Below, in pieces: positions 16,725-25,374 of a stretch of DNA of 64,000 nucleotides (positions within the stretch are counted from its first letter, which is position 1; every line of letters starts with the position of its first letter). The DNA lies in NCBI RefSeq assembly GCF_001422485.1, contig NZ_LMNF01000001.1:1215050-1279049 (forward strand), written 5' to 3'. Position numbers and translations under genes: made by a program. Source of the DNA: Agreia sp. Leaf283 (lineage in GTDB: Bacteria; Actinomycetota; Actinomycetes; Actinomycetales; Microbacteriaceae). Below the pieces are notes generated by a model. The model was not told the origin of the DNA, ran no database searches, and saw only the letters and a program-made list of their open reading frames with translations.

Positions 16725-16804
16725 GGTCAATTCTGAGGAGGTCGCCGAGGCACGCGCAATGGGTCGCGGCGATCGATGTCGGCGGGCGGCTATAGCGTTG
16801 GCTC

Positions 16805-18019
16805 ATGCGAATCCTGCACACGTCCGACTGGCACATCGGTCGAACGTTCCACGGTCACTCCACGCTCGCCAACCTCGGCACGGTGCTCGACGCGCTGGCC
16901 GACATCGTGCGCGCGAAGTCGGTCGACGTCGTCGTCGTGTCGGGCGACATCTTCGACTCGGCCACGCCCGCGCGCGAGGCCTTCGACGTGCTCAGCAGGG
17001 CCATCCGGCAGATCCGCGACGCGGGCGCATCCGTGGTCATCACCAGCGGCAACCACGATTCGGCCACGCGGCTCGGGTTCCAGAGCGAGTGGGCGGGGCT
17101 GGCGGGCATCCACGTCATCACCCGCCCCGAGCAGTTCGACGAGCCCGTCGTCATCGACGACGAATACGGGCCGGTGCTGTTCTACGGCATCCCCTACCTC
17201 GAGCCCGCGCTGGTCAGGCACCTCTTTCCCGAGGTCGAGATGAGGCGGCACTCCCAGGTTCTGGGCTACGCGATGCAGCGCATCCGCGACGACATCGCGC
17301 GGCGAGACGGCGCGAGGTCGGTGGTGCTGTCGCACGCCTTCGTCGTCAACGTCCCGGGTGCTGATGGTGGTGCGGGCGCTGATGGTGATGCGGCTGCCGA
17401 CGCGTCCGCATCCGAGGCCAGCGACGTCGAGCGCGACATCACGGCCGGCGGCCTCGACCTGGTCTCCGTCGACGTCTTCGATGGCCCCGACTACGTGGCG
17501 CTCGGGCACATCCACGGCCGATCCACCCTCACCCCGGCCATCCGCTATTCGGGCGCGCCGCTGCACTACTCGTTCGGCGAGGCAGCCAAGCCCCGCGGCG
17601 CCTGGCTGGTCGACCTCGATGCGGCCGGTCTCGATACGGTCGAGTGGGTCGACCTTCCCGTGCCCCGGCCGCTCAGCATCCTCACCGGCGAGCTCCACGA
17701 GCTGCTCGCCGACCCCGCGCTGTCGACTGCCGAGGGCGATTTCGTCTCCGTCGTGCTCACCGACCAGGCGCGACCCATCGACGGCATGCGTCGCATCCAG
17801 TCGCGGTTTCCCTACGCCGTGGCCCTCACCCATCAGCCCACGATCGTGGCAGAGCATGCCGCGGCGAGCTACGCCGAACGACTGCACGCGCGATCCGACA
17901 ACGAGGTGATCGCCGGGTTCCTCGAGTTCGTACGCAACGGGGTGGGTCCGAGCGACGACGAGGCCGAACTGATCGTCGAGATCATCGCCGAGCAGGCCGG
18001 CCGGGAGTCGACCGCGTGA
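16805..18019 (+). CDS. sbcD: SbcD nuclease subunit
   Basis: This 404-residue Mre11-type metallophosphoesterase has the motifs SDWHIGRTFHG (metal Asp/His), SGDIFDS, and TSGNHDS, plus VLSHAFV and ALGHIHG. With SbcC it forms the SbcCD complex, which cleaves DNA hairpins and blocked ends. A low-complexity Ala/Asp/Gly/Ser insert (about residues 183-205) interrupts the domain in this strain. Its stop overlaps the sbcC GTG by 4 bp. The ATG at 16805 lies 6 bases after TAGCGT. Confidence 0.95.
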   Translation: MRILHTSDWHIGRTFHGHSTLANLGTVLDALADIVRAKSVDVVVVSGDIFDSATPAREAFDVLSRAIRQIRDAGASVVITSGNHDSATRLGFQSEWAGLAGIHVITRPEQFDEPVVIDDEYGPVLFYGIPYLEPALVRHLFPEVEMRRHSQVLGYAMQRIRDDIARRDGARSVVLSHAFVVNVPGADGGAGADGDAAADASASEASDVERDITAGGLDLVSVDVFDGPDYVALGHIHGRSTLTPAIRYSGAPLHYSFGEAAKPRGAWLVDLDAAGLDTVEWVDLPVPRPLSILTGELHELLADPALSTAEGDFVSVVLTDQARPIDGMRRIQSRFPYAVALTHQPTIVAEHAAASYAERLHARSDNEVIAGFLEFVRNGVGPSDDEAELIVEIIAEQAGRESTA

Positions 18020-21000
18020 GAATCAACCGCCTCACGATCGCCGGATTCGGCCCGTACAAGACGGCACAGCACATCGATTTCGACGCCTTCTCAGACGATG
18101 GCATCTTTCTGATCACCGGCAACACCGGCGCGGGCAAGTCGAGCATCCTCGATGCCATCTGCTTCGCGCTCTACGCGGGCGTGCCGCGCTACGAGGGCAC
18201 GCAGCAGCAGTTGCGCAGCGACTACTGCGAACCGGGCGACCCCACCTACGTCGAACTCTGGTTCAGCACGGGCGGGCAGCAGTACAGGGTGCGGCGCTCG
18301 CCCGACTACGAGCGGCCGAAGAAGAACGGCGTGGGCACGACCAAGAGCCCGGCGGCCGCGCAGCTCTTCGTGCGGGTCGGCGAGGCCTCGGGGGCGTCGA
18401 TGTCATCTGGCGCGTCTGGTGCGCCGGCCGAACTGTTGCCGCATGCCTCCGGCGACGAGGACGAGTGGCAGGGTGTGGCCGCGATTCCCCGAGAGGTGGG
18501 CATCGCCCTCGACGGCATCCTCGGGCTCAGCAAAGACCAGTTCCTGCAGGTCATCCTGCTGGCACAGAACCGCTTCCAGAAGTTCCTCCACGCCAAGAAC
18601 GACGAACGCCAGTCCGTGCTGCAGAGCCTGTTCGGCACGCGCCGCTTCGCCGACATCGAGCGTGCCCTCGTCGAGAGGCGCAAGGCCCTCGAGGTGCGGC
18701 AGCGCGAATCCGCCGAGCGCATCGCCGAGCTCGGCAGCCAGGTGGCGGCGATCGTGGCGGTCGGTGCTGCGGAGGGTGGGGGCTCTGCCGAAGATCGCGA
18801 CGCTGTTGAAGACGACGGCGTCGAGCCTGAGGCTCCCGGCGATTCCGGGGTGCTCGTCGAGCCTGAGGCTCCCGCGGTACCCGAATCCTCCGCCGCGGGG
18901 CGTCCCATCGACCGCGCCTACTTCGAGCACGCCCTCGCCGACCTCGACCGTCAACTCGATTCCGCCCGGCAGCACGTGGCTGTGGCCGACGAGCGGTTCA
19001 GCGCCGCCGAGGCGGAGCTGCGCGAGCGCGAGAACCTTCGTCGACTCCAGACTCGCCGCGATGAGGCGGCCGCTCAGCTGGCCGAGCTCGTTCGACTCGA
19101 CGAGTCCGTCGACGACGACAGGCGCCGGCTCGAGGCGGCGACCCGAGCCGAGATCGTCTGGGCCCATGTGGGCGCTCAGGAGACCGCGGAGTCGGCACTC
19201 GATCGAGCTGCCCTCGCCGAGAGGGCCGCGCGGGTCGCCTACGCCGAGGCCACAACGCTGTCGGGTCTCGGAGAGGCGTCCTCCGCAGCGGGCGCGTCTG
19301 CGCAGCGCGCCGCAGAGTCCGACTCACCCCCCACACCCGACTCCCTCGCGGCCGACGCCGACGAGCTCTCTCGTCTTATGGGCGGGCTCGACGTGGTTCT
19401 CGCCGACGAGAAGCGCATTCCCCGCCTCACCGCTCGCGTCGCCGAATACGATGCCGCCGAAAAGGCGCAGCAGGCCGATGTCGACGAGGCCACTGAGCGC
19501 GCGAAGACACTTCCCGGCCTCATCGACGAGGTCGTCGAGCAGCGCAACGCCCGCCTCGTCGAGGCCTCCGGCCGCTCCGACGCCGAAGACCGCGTCACGC
19601 GCCTGGCCACGGCGCGCGAGTCGGCCGTGCTCGCCGCCGAGTTGAAACTCGACCTCGACGCCGCGCGCGTGGTCGAGAAGACCGCGAGCACGGCCAACAA
19701 GGCGGCCGGCGGCCGATACGACGACCTGCTCACCCGTCGACTCGACGGGCACGCGGCCGAGCTCGCGTCGAGACTCGTCGACGGCGAACCGTGCGCCGTC
19801 TGCGGAGCCACCGAGCACCCGAACCCCACCGCCTGGACCAGCGAGCTGGGCGAACCGATCACCGACGCCGAGATCGCTGAGCAGCGAACCCTGCTCGCGG
19901 CGGCAGGCGACGCCCTGGCCGAGGCGGGCGTCGCGGTTCAAGACCTGGCCGCCCGGCACGCGTCGGCGACCTCGGCGAGCGAAGGGCGGTCGCCCGCTGA
20001 GATCGACGCCGACCTCGAGTCGGCCAGGGCCACGCTGGCGTCGGCCGTCGATGCCGACGGTGCCGCGCAGGCCCTCGAGTCGCGAGTGACCGAACTGCGG
20101 GCAGAACTCGAGTCGATCACCGCCACCGTCGACGTGCTGACGTCGGCCCTGCAGACCACGCAGAACGCGCGGGCCTCGCTCGTCTCCCAGATCGAATCGA
20201 TCACCGAGCTCGTCGAGCAGCACCGCGGCGACCACTCCTCGGTCGCCGAGAGGGTGCTCGACCTGCAGCACCTGCTCACGGTCACTCGCGAGTTCGAGGC
20301 GGCCCTGCTGGCGCACGCCGACAAGAGGCTCGCGCTCGAGCACGCCCGGCAGACGCTGCGCGAGCACCTCGACGAGCAGCTGTTCTCCGACTCGGACGAG
20401 GTCACAGAGGCCCGACTCACGGCTCCGCAGCGCGACGACCTCTCCGGCCGCATCAGCGCCCACGAGGTGGCCCGCGCCACGGCCGCGGCGATCCTCGCCG
20501 AACCCGAATTGCAGGAGCTGCCCGAGGCATCCATCGAGATCGAGCCGGCCGCCGAGGCACGCCGCGCGGCCGGTGCCGACCGCGACGAGGCCCGAGTCGC
20601 CGCGGGCTCCGTGGCAGATCGCCTCGGCCGACTCCGCAGTCTCGTGGGCGACGCGCTCGAGCGGCTCGACGCATCCGAGACCCTGCTCGCCGAATACGAG
20701 ACCATGCGTTCGCTGGCGAACTCGGTCGAGGGCGCTGAGCCCAACACCATGCGCATGCGGCTCGAGTCGTATGTTCTCGCGGCCCAGCTCGAAGAGATCA
20801 TCAGGGCGGCGAACGCACGGCTCGCGGTGATGACCGGTGGCCGCTACTCGCTCGAGCACGACGACTCGGTGCAGTACCGCAACACGAGGTCCGGACTCGG
20901 CATCGCGATCCTCGACCAGCACACCGGCAGGGCGCGAGCCACGCATTCGCTGTCGGGCGGCGAGACCTTCCTCGCGTCGCTCGCCCTCGCCCTCGGTCTC

Positions 21001-21243
21001 GCCGAGGTCGTGTCGAACCAGGCGGGTGGCATCACGCTCGACACGCTCTTCATCGACGAGGGCTTCGGTTCGCTCGACTCCGACACGCTGGCCATCGCCA
21101 TGTCCACCCTCGACAGCCTGCGATCGGGAGGCCGAACGATCGGTCTGATCAGCCACGTCGAAGCGATGAAGGAGCAGATCCCGTCGAGGCTGCGCATCAC
21201 GGTCGTGCCGCAGGGATACTCCGAGATCGACCAGAGAGCGTAG
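18016..21243 (+). CDS. sbcC: SbcC, SMC-like ATPase subunit of SbcCD
   Basis: The protein has 1075 residues with the Rad50/SbcC layout: N-terminal Walker A GNTGAGKSS (about residues 36-44), long coiled coils (about 220-520 and 640-900), the zinc hook CAVC at Cys593/Cys596, signature SLSGGETFLASLAL and Walker B FIDEGFGSLD near the C-terminus. The start is GTG 18016, overlapping sbcD; longer frames upstream lie within sbcD and are not real. Confidence 0.94.
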   Translation: MRINRLTIAGFGPYKTAQHIDFDAFSDDGIFLITGNTGAGKSSILDAICFALYAGVPRYEGTQQQLRSDYCEPGDPTYVELWFSTGGQQYRVRRSPDYERPKKNGVGTTKSPAAAQLFVRVGEASGASMSSGASGAPAELLPHASGDEDEWQGVAAIPREVGIALDGILGLSKDQFLQVILLAQNRFQKFLHAKNDERQSVLQSLFGTRRFADIERALVERRKALEVRQRESAERIAELGSQVAAIVAVGAAEGGGSAEDRDAVEDDGVEPEAPGDSGVLVEPEAPAVPESSAAGRPIDRAYFEHALADLDRQLDSARQHVAVADERFSAAEAELRERENLRRLQTRRDEAAAQLAELVRLDESVDDDRRRLEAATRAEIVWAHVGAQETAESALDRAALAERAARVAYAEATTLSGLGEASSAAGASAQRAAESDSPPTPDSLAADADELSRLMGGLDVVLADEKRIPRLTARVAEYDAAEKAQQADVDEATERAKTLPGLIDEVVEQRNARLVEASGRSDAEDRVTRLATARESAVLAAELKLDLDAARVVEKTASTANKAAGGRYDDLLTRRLDGHAAELASRLVDGEPCAVCGATEHPNPTAWTSELGEPITDAEIAEQRTLLAAAGDALAEAGVAVQDLAARHASATSASEGRSPAEIDADLESARATLASAVDADGAAQALESRVTELRAELESITATVDVLTSALQTTQNARASLVSQIESITELVEQHRGDHSSVAERVLDLQHLLTVTREFEAALLAHADKRLALEHARQTLREHLDEQLFSDSDEVTEARLTAPQRDDLSGRISAHEVARATAAAILAEPELQELPEASIEIEPAAEARRAAGADRDEARVAAGSVADRLGRLRSLVGDALERLDASETLLAEYETMRSLANSVEGAEPNTMRMRLESYVLAAQLEEIIRAANARLAVMTGGRYSLEHDDSVQYRNTRSGLGIAILDQHTGRARATHSLSGGETFLASLALALGLAEVVSNQAGGITLDTLFIDEGFGSLDSDTLAIAMSTLDSLRSGGRTIGLISHVEAMKEQIPSRLRITVVPQGYSEIDQRA

Positions 21244-21278
21244 GGGCCGGGGCGGCGTGCATCTGCCAGCATGGACGT

Positions 21279-22136
21279 ATGACCGATGCGAGCACCGCCC
21301 TCCGCTACACAGCCTTCTCCGACGCACCCGGCGGCGGCAACCCGGCGGGCATCGTGCTCGACGCCTCGACGCTCACCGACGCCGAGATGCAGGCCATCGC
21401 GGCCGAGATCGGGTTCGCCGAGACCGCATTCATCACCGAGAGCAGCATCGACGGCGACAGCCGTCACCTTCGTGTGCGCTACTTCTCACCGCTGGCCGAG
21501 GTTCCGTTCTGCGGCCACGCGACCGTCGCCACGGCGGTGGCGCTCGCCCTCCGAGGCGGCGAGGGGGTCTTCGTGTTCGAGACGCCGGTCGGTCCGGTGA
21601 CGATCACGACCACGGCCGACGGTGACGCCATCACCGCGTCATTCACGAGCGTCGAGCCGTCGGTCGATCCTCTCGACGAGGGCGTGCTCGAGACTCTGCT
21701 CGGGCTTCTCTCGGTGTCGACCGACCGCCTCGACCCTGCCTTCCCTCCGCGTGTCTCGTTCGCCGGCAACAGGCATCCGGTCATCGTCTTCGCCGATCGC
21801 GACGACTTCGACTCCTTCACCTTCGACCCCGACGCGATGAGCGAGCTGATGGACGCGCAGGGGTGGACGGGCACCGTCACGACGATCTTCCCGACGGGCG
21901 CGGCCGAGTTCGACAGCCGCAACCTCTTTCCGGTGGGGGAGATCACGGAGGACCCCGCCACGGGTTCGGCGGCCGCCGCGTTCGGCGCCTACCTGCGGGC
22001 GCTCGGCCTCGTGGATGCCCCGGCCGACATCGAGATCACCCAGGGTTCGCATGTGGGCAGGCCCAGCAGGCTGCTGGTGCACATCCCGGCCGCGGGCGGC
22101 ATCGTCGTGACGGGAACGGCGACGCCGATCGCCTGA
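21279..22136 (+). CDS. PhzF family epimerase/isomerase-like protein
   Basis: This 285-residue protein has a PhzF/DapF-type fold. The N-terminal FSDAPGGGNPAGIVLDA and the C-terminal EDPATGSAAAAFGAYL are the most conserved family stretches. The usual active-site acidic residue lies in IGFAETAFI. PhzF itself isomerises a phenazine precursor, but most actinobacterial members have unknown substrates, and no phenazine genes are near. It starts 36 bp after sbcC and is convergent with the next gene across 11 bp. Confidence 0.9.
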   Translation: MTDASTALRYTAFSDAPGGGNPAGIVLDASTLTDAEMQAIAAEIGFAETAFITESSIDGDSRHLRVRYFSPLAEVPFCGHATVATAVALALRGGEGVFVFETPVGPVTITTTADGDAITASFTSVEPSVDPLDEGVLETLLGLLSVSTDRLDPAFPPRVSFAGNRHPVIVFADRDDFDSFTFDPDAMSELMDAQGWTGTVTTIFPTGAAEFDSRNLFPVGEITEDPATGSAAAAFGAYLRALGLVDAPADIEITQGSHVGRPSRLLVHIPAAGGIVVTGTATPIA

Positions 22137-22147
22137 GAGACCTCGCG

Positions 22148-23569
22148 CTACTCGTCGGCGAGCAGCGTCGCCGCGTCGGTCACGTTTCCGAAGATGAGTG
22201 CCGTGTCGGTGACGTCGGCCGGGTCGAGCGACGAGGCCTGCAGGGTGATCACGAAGCGTTCGCCGTCGGCGCGCTCGAGCAGCCAGCTGCCGGCCAGCAC
22301 TCCGGGAGCGCTGCCGCCCTTGAACGCCACGTAGGGGAAGACCTCCTCGTCGAATTGCAGCCCCGGGTTCGCAGACAGGATGCCGCGTACCGGCTCGCCG
22401 GCGGGCGTCGCCGCCTTCTGCTGCAGGGCCAGGTGAGCCGCCACGAGGTCGGCCGGATTCGCGAACCAGTCGATGCCCTTCTGCCAGGCCGTCTTCGACA
22501 GGTCGAGCGATGCCGCGTCGAGGACTCCGCCGGGCATCCCCGCGAGAACGGCGAGGCGCTCGTCGACCGAGCTGTCCGCCCATGACGCCTGGGCGTCAGC
22601 GAAGTCGGCGCTCCAGCCGAGCTGGAAGAACTCCCTGGTCTTAGGGAAGGGCGTGTTCAGTGACGGGTCGTGGTGGCCCATGATCGTCAGCTGCGCCTCG
22701 ACGGCCTCCCGCCCGACCCTGTCGATGAGCAGGTCGGTGGCGGTGTTGTCGCTGATCTGGATCATCTTCGTCGCCGCATCCCGAACCGTCACCAGCGTGC
22801 CGCTCGGCAGGTCCTGAAGCTCACCCGACGGAAGACTGCGGGTGTCGTCGGAGATGATCAGGGTGTCGTCCCACGACAGGGTGCCCGCGGCAACCGCGTC
22901 GGCCACGGCGCCCAGAATGTAGAGCTTGAACACCGAACCGAGCGGCTTGGTCGCATCGCCCGCGATGTCGACGATGCGCTCGCCCGAGCCGGCGGCAGCC
23001 GCACCGACGCGCGTCACGGTCATGCTCGTGTCGGCGTCGAGCGCACCCACGTTCTTCTCGAGCTCCTGCCACGAGGCGGCAGGGGTGCGATCGGCGGGAG
23101 GCTCCTGGAAGAGGAGCCCGTTGATGAGCTGCTGCTCGTCGACCGAGATCGACATCTGCAGTTCGGCCGCGTCGCTGTGCAGCAGAACCACGAGGCCGTT
23201 CGATTCCTCGCTCACCTCTGCGGCGATCCACGGCTTCGCATCGCCCATCTGGGCGAACACGGTGACCAGCTGGCCGGCGGGCACCTGCTCGAGCATCTCC
23301 GCCCCGACGTTCGCTTCGACCTCGGCCTCGGTCGTCTCGGCGTCGGAGTTGACGGCGTCGAGCACCCACTGCGCCTTCTCGCCGACGGGAGTGTCGGGCA
23401 GCGCGACCGCGGTGGGCGGGGCGGATGCCTCGGGGCTGCTCGTCGCGCAGGCCGACACGGCGAGGGCGACGGCGGCGGCGAGGGCGGCGAAGACCGAGCG
23501 GCGCCGGAGGCGGCGGGAGCGCTCCGCGGCCGGTGTTCTGAGCGGGGCGGAAGTGCGGTTCGTCGTCAT
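22148..23569 (-). CDS. Class A beta-lactamase-like serine hydrolase lipoprotein
   Basis: The protein has 473 residues. An N-terminal signal ends in lipobox VSAC. After a region of about 130 residues of LpqF-like type comes a penicillin-binding/beta-lactamase fold with the active-site SVFK (SxxK), SDN (ISDNTATDLL) and KGG (FKGGSAPG) motifs all intact. Mycobacterial homologues (LpqF type) are extracytoplasmic esterases or hydrolases, and resistance activity cannot be assumed. The start at 23569 follows GAGGG; the frame is open 11 codons further. Confidence 0.87.
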   Translation of the reverse strand: MTTNRTSAPLRTPAAERSRRLRRRSVFAALAAAVALAVSACATSSPEASAPPTAVALPDTPVGEKAQWVLDAVNSDAETTEAEVEANVGAEMLEQVPAGQLVTVFAQMGDAKPWIAAEVSEESNGLVVLLHSDAAELQMSISVDEQQLINGLLFQEPPADRTPAASWQELEKNVGALDADTSMTVTRVGAAAAGSGERIVDIAGDATKPLGSVFKLYILGAVADAVAAGTLSWDDTLIISDDTRSLPSGELQDLPSGTLVTVRDAATKMIQISDNTATDLLIDRVGREAVEAQLTIMGHHDPSLNTPFPKTREFFQLGWSADFADAQASWADSSVDERLAVLAGMPGGVLDAASLDLSKTAWQKGIDWFANPADLVAAHLALQQKAATPAGEPVRGILSANPGLQFDEEVFPYVAFKGGSAPGVLAGSWLLERADGERFVITLQASSLDPADVTDTALIFGNVTDAATLLADE

Positions 23570-23647
23570 GCCCTCAGTCTGGCCAGCGGCCGAGCGGCAC
23601 ACATCCCCCGCGAGAACGAGCTTCGTGCGGGGCCTCCGCCGAGAGGA

Positions 23648-24016
23648 CTACCTGAGTTCGTCGAAGTACGAGATGTTCGCGTCGTTGCGCTCGCGGGCGG
23701 CCGCGGCGCGCTCCTCGCGCATGCGCTCCTGCTTCTCCTGCCGACGGGCCAGCTCCTCCTGGTCGACCTCGACGCGGCGCACGGTGACGCCGCCCTTGGT
23801 GGGCGGGCTGGTGCGCTTGGCCGCGGTGCTGCTGCGCGGTGTGCCGGATGCCGGCGCCTTACGTGGCGCCGCGGCCGGTCGGCCGGCGCCGGGGCTGGTG
23901 CCTGATCCGGCACAGCGGAAGCCGGTCTTGTCTTCGTGCTGAACAAGGGTCTGCGAGACGATGCCCACGGCGACGGTGCGCGAGCAGACGGGGCATTTGG
24001 ATCCAGCGTTGGCCAT
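23648..24016 (-). CDS. Small CxxC protein with charged coiled-coil C-terminus
   Basis: This 122-residue protein starts at ATG 24016, behind a good GAGGAGA site. It begins with a CPVC pair (SKCPVCSRTVAVGI) and a third Cys in FRCAGSG, suggestive of a short zinc-binding knuckle. The middle is Pro/Ala/Lys-rich. The last 40 residues (DQEELARRQEKQERMREERA) are a charged helix likely to form a coiled coil. I do not recognise a named family. The frame is open 56 codons upstream without a plausible start signal. Confidence 0.72.
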   Translation of the reverse strand: MANAGSKCPVCSRTVAVGIVSQTLVQHEDKTGFRCAGSGTSPGAGRPAAAPRKAPASGTPRSSTAAKRTSPPTKGGVTVRRVEVDQEELARRQEKQERMREERAAAARERNDANISYFDELR

Positions 24017-24150
24017 GGGGTGTGTGGTCTCCTCGATTTTCAACCCATCGTGTGGGTTCGACCTTCTATTTTCGCACGGAACGACATCAAAGCTACGCCT
24101 CTGAAGCAACCCCCGCCACGGCTTCGTCGCCCCGGACGTAGGCTGATGCG

Positions 24151-24435
24151 ATGACGCACGACGAGACTTCGCACGAGAGCTCAAGACCGAGCGACGAGAC
24201 GCGCGACCGGCAAGCCGCCGCAGACTGGATCACCGAGCGCGCCGAGGGCGAGAACATCGCCACCGACATCGACGGAACGGTCACGGTCGACGAGGCCGAG
24301 ACCCCGCCCGATCCGGATGCATACGGCCGCCCCGAGAGCGACACGCTCGCCGTCGAAGACCACGAGCCGGCGTCGCGCGAGTACCCGCGCCCCGACCACC
24401 ACGGCGGTATCACCCAGGCTGACCGCCGGGGCTGA
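24151..24435 (+). CDS. Acidic hypothetical protein
   Basis: This 94-residue protein is very acidic (many Asp/Glu) and poor in hydrophobic residues, probably intrinsically disordered. The central part ENIATDIDGTVTVDEAE repeats Asp-Thr-Val patterns. It begins exactly 6 bases after a TAGGCT box, which supports it as a real leaderless gene. No family is recognised. It is divergent from the CxxC protein. Confidence 0.65.
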   Translation: MTHDETSHESSRPSDETRDRQAAADWITERAEGENIATDIDGTVTVDEAETPPDPDAYGRPESDTLAVEDHEPASREYPRPDHHGGITQADRRG

Positions 24436-24524
24436 CCGCCGGGGATGACCGGCCCATCCGGAGCCGTGTCAATGGCCCGCCGCCACACCGCGTTCTAGCA
24501 GGCGGCCGCACTACCGTTGTTCGC

Positions 24525-25301
24525 ATGACGCGGCGCTCCAGCGAACCCATCTACTCCACTGCCATCGGCATCGGTCGAACCATGTTCGCCGGGCTGCGCA
24601 CGACGCACTCGGCCACCGGCCTCGAGAACATCCCTTCCTCCGGCGGCGCCGTCTTCGCCATGACGCACTTCGGCTACCTCGAGTTCGCGCTCGTCGAGTG
24701 GCAGACGTGGCTGCACAACCGCCGCCGCATCCGCTTCATGGCCACCAAGCGGGCCTTCGACAAACCCGCGGTGGGGTGGCTACTGCGCGGAATGCATCAC
24801 ATCTCCGTCGACATGAAGGCGGGCGCCGCGGCCTTCGGCAACGCTGTCGCCGCCCTGAAGTCGGGCGAGCTCGTCGGGGTCTTTCCCGAGGCCGGTGTGA
24901 GTTCGTCGTTCACCGTTCGCGAGCTCAAGTCGGGTGCCGCGCGCCTGGCACGCGACGCGGGAGTGCCGATCATCCCCGTGGCCGTCTGGGGTGGGCAGCG
25001 GCTGCTCACGAAGAACCGGTCGATTCCGCTGAGGCAGCGATTCGGCGTTCCCGTGCACTTCGCCTTCGGCAGGCCGATCGTGGTCGGCGAGCAGGATGAC
25101 ATCACGCAGGTGACAGAGTCCTTGCGCGTCACGATGCAGACGATGGTCGACGAGCTCCAGGCGAGCTACCCCGTCGATGGAACGGGCCAGTGGTGGCAGC
25201 CGCGCTCGCTCGGGGGGACCGCCCCGACCGTGGCCGAGGCCGCCGAGGCAGACGCCGCGCGCGAGCGGCGCCGCGAGGCCGAGCGGGCTGCGAAGGGCTA
25301 G
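24525..25301 (+). CDS. PlsC-like 1-acylglycerol-3-phosphate acyltransferase
   Basis: The protein has 258 residues of the PlsC/AGPAT family, which adds the second acyl chain to lysophosphatidic acid at the membrane. The family blocks are present in order: the HX4 block (MTHFGYLEFALVE, about 46-58), FPEAGVSSSFTVRELKSGAA (block III) and VPIIPVAVWG (block IV). In block I the usual HX4D reads H-FGYL-E, so the catalytic Asp is replaced by Glu. The C-terminus is a charged Ala/Arg/Glu tail. The start is 7 bases after TACCGT. Confidence 0.88.
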   Translation: MTRRSSEPIYSTAIGIGRTMFAGLRTTHSATGLENIPSSGGAVFAMTHFGYLEFALVEWQTWLHNRRRIRFMATKRAFDKPAVGWLLRGMHHISVDMKAGAAAFGNAVAALKSGELVGVFPEAGVSSSFTVRELKSGAARLARDAGVPIIPVAVWGGQRLLTKNRSIPLRQRFGVPVHFAFGRPIVVGEQDDITQVTESLRVTMQTMVDELQASYPVDGTGQWWQPRSLGGTAPTVAEAAEADAARERRREAERAAKG

Positions 25302-25312
25302 CGACGCTGCGT

Positions 25313-25371
25313 ATTCAGGAGGAGCGCTTCGCCGAGGCCACTATCCACGCGGCTCACGTCTCCTCCCGAAT
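25313..25371. repeat. 59-bp palindromic intergenic repeat, copy B
   Basis: It has the same length and termini as the repeat at 5019-5077 (ATTCAGGAGGAGCGC... to ...CGAAT) and the same core GCCACTATCCAC. The right arm differs by several bases (CACGTCTCCTCCCGAAT), so pairing is imperfect. It lies between two convergent genes, like copy A. Confidence 0.82.
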
Positions 25372-25374
25372 TCG

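Noticed and set aside
16724-16760. AGGAGG upstream of the SH3-like gene as its ribosome site
   Set aside because: The AGGAGG is on the plus strand, whereas the gene reads on the minus strand, so it cannot serve it.
21279-22136. Phenazine biosynthesis cluster
   Set aside because: Only a PhzF-family gene is present; no other phz genes are near, and the family is broad.
22148-23569. Antibiotic resistance beta-lactamase
   Set aside because: SxxK, SDN and KGG are present, but the LpqF-like N-terminal region and lipoprotein form fit a housekeeping cell-surface hydrolase better; resistance cannot be inferred.
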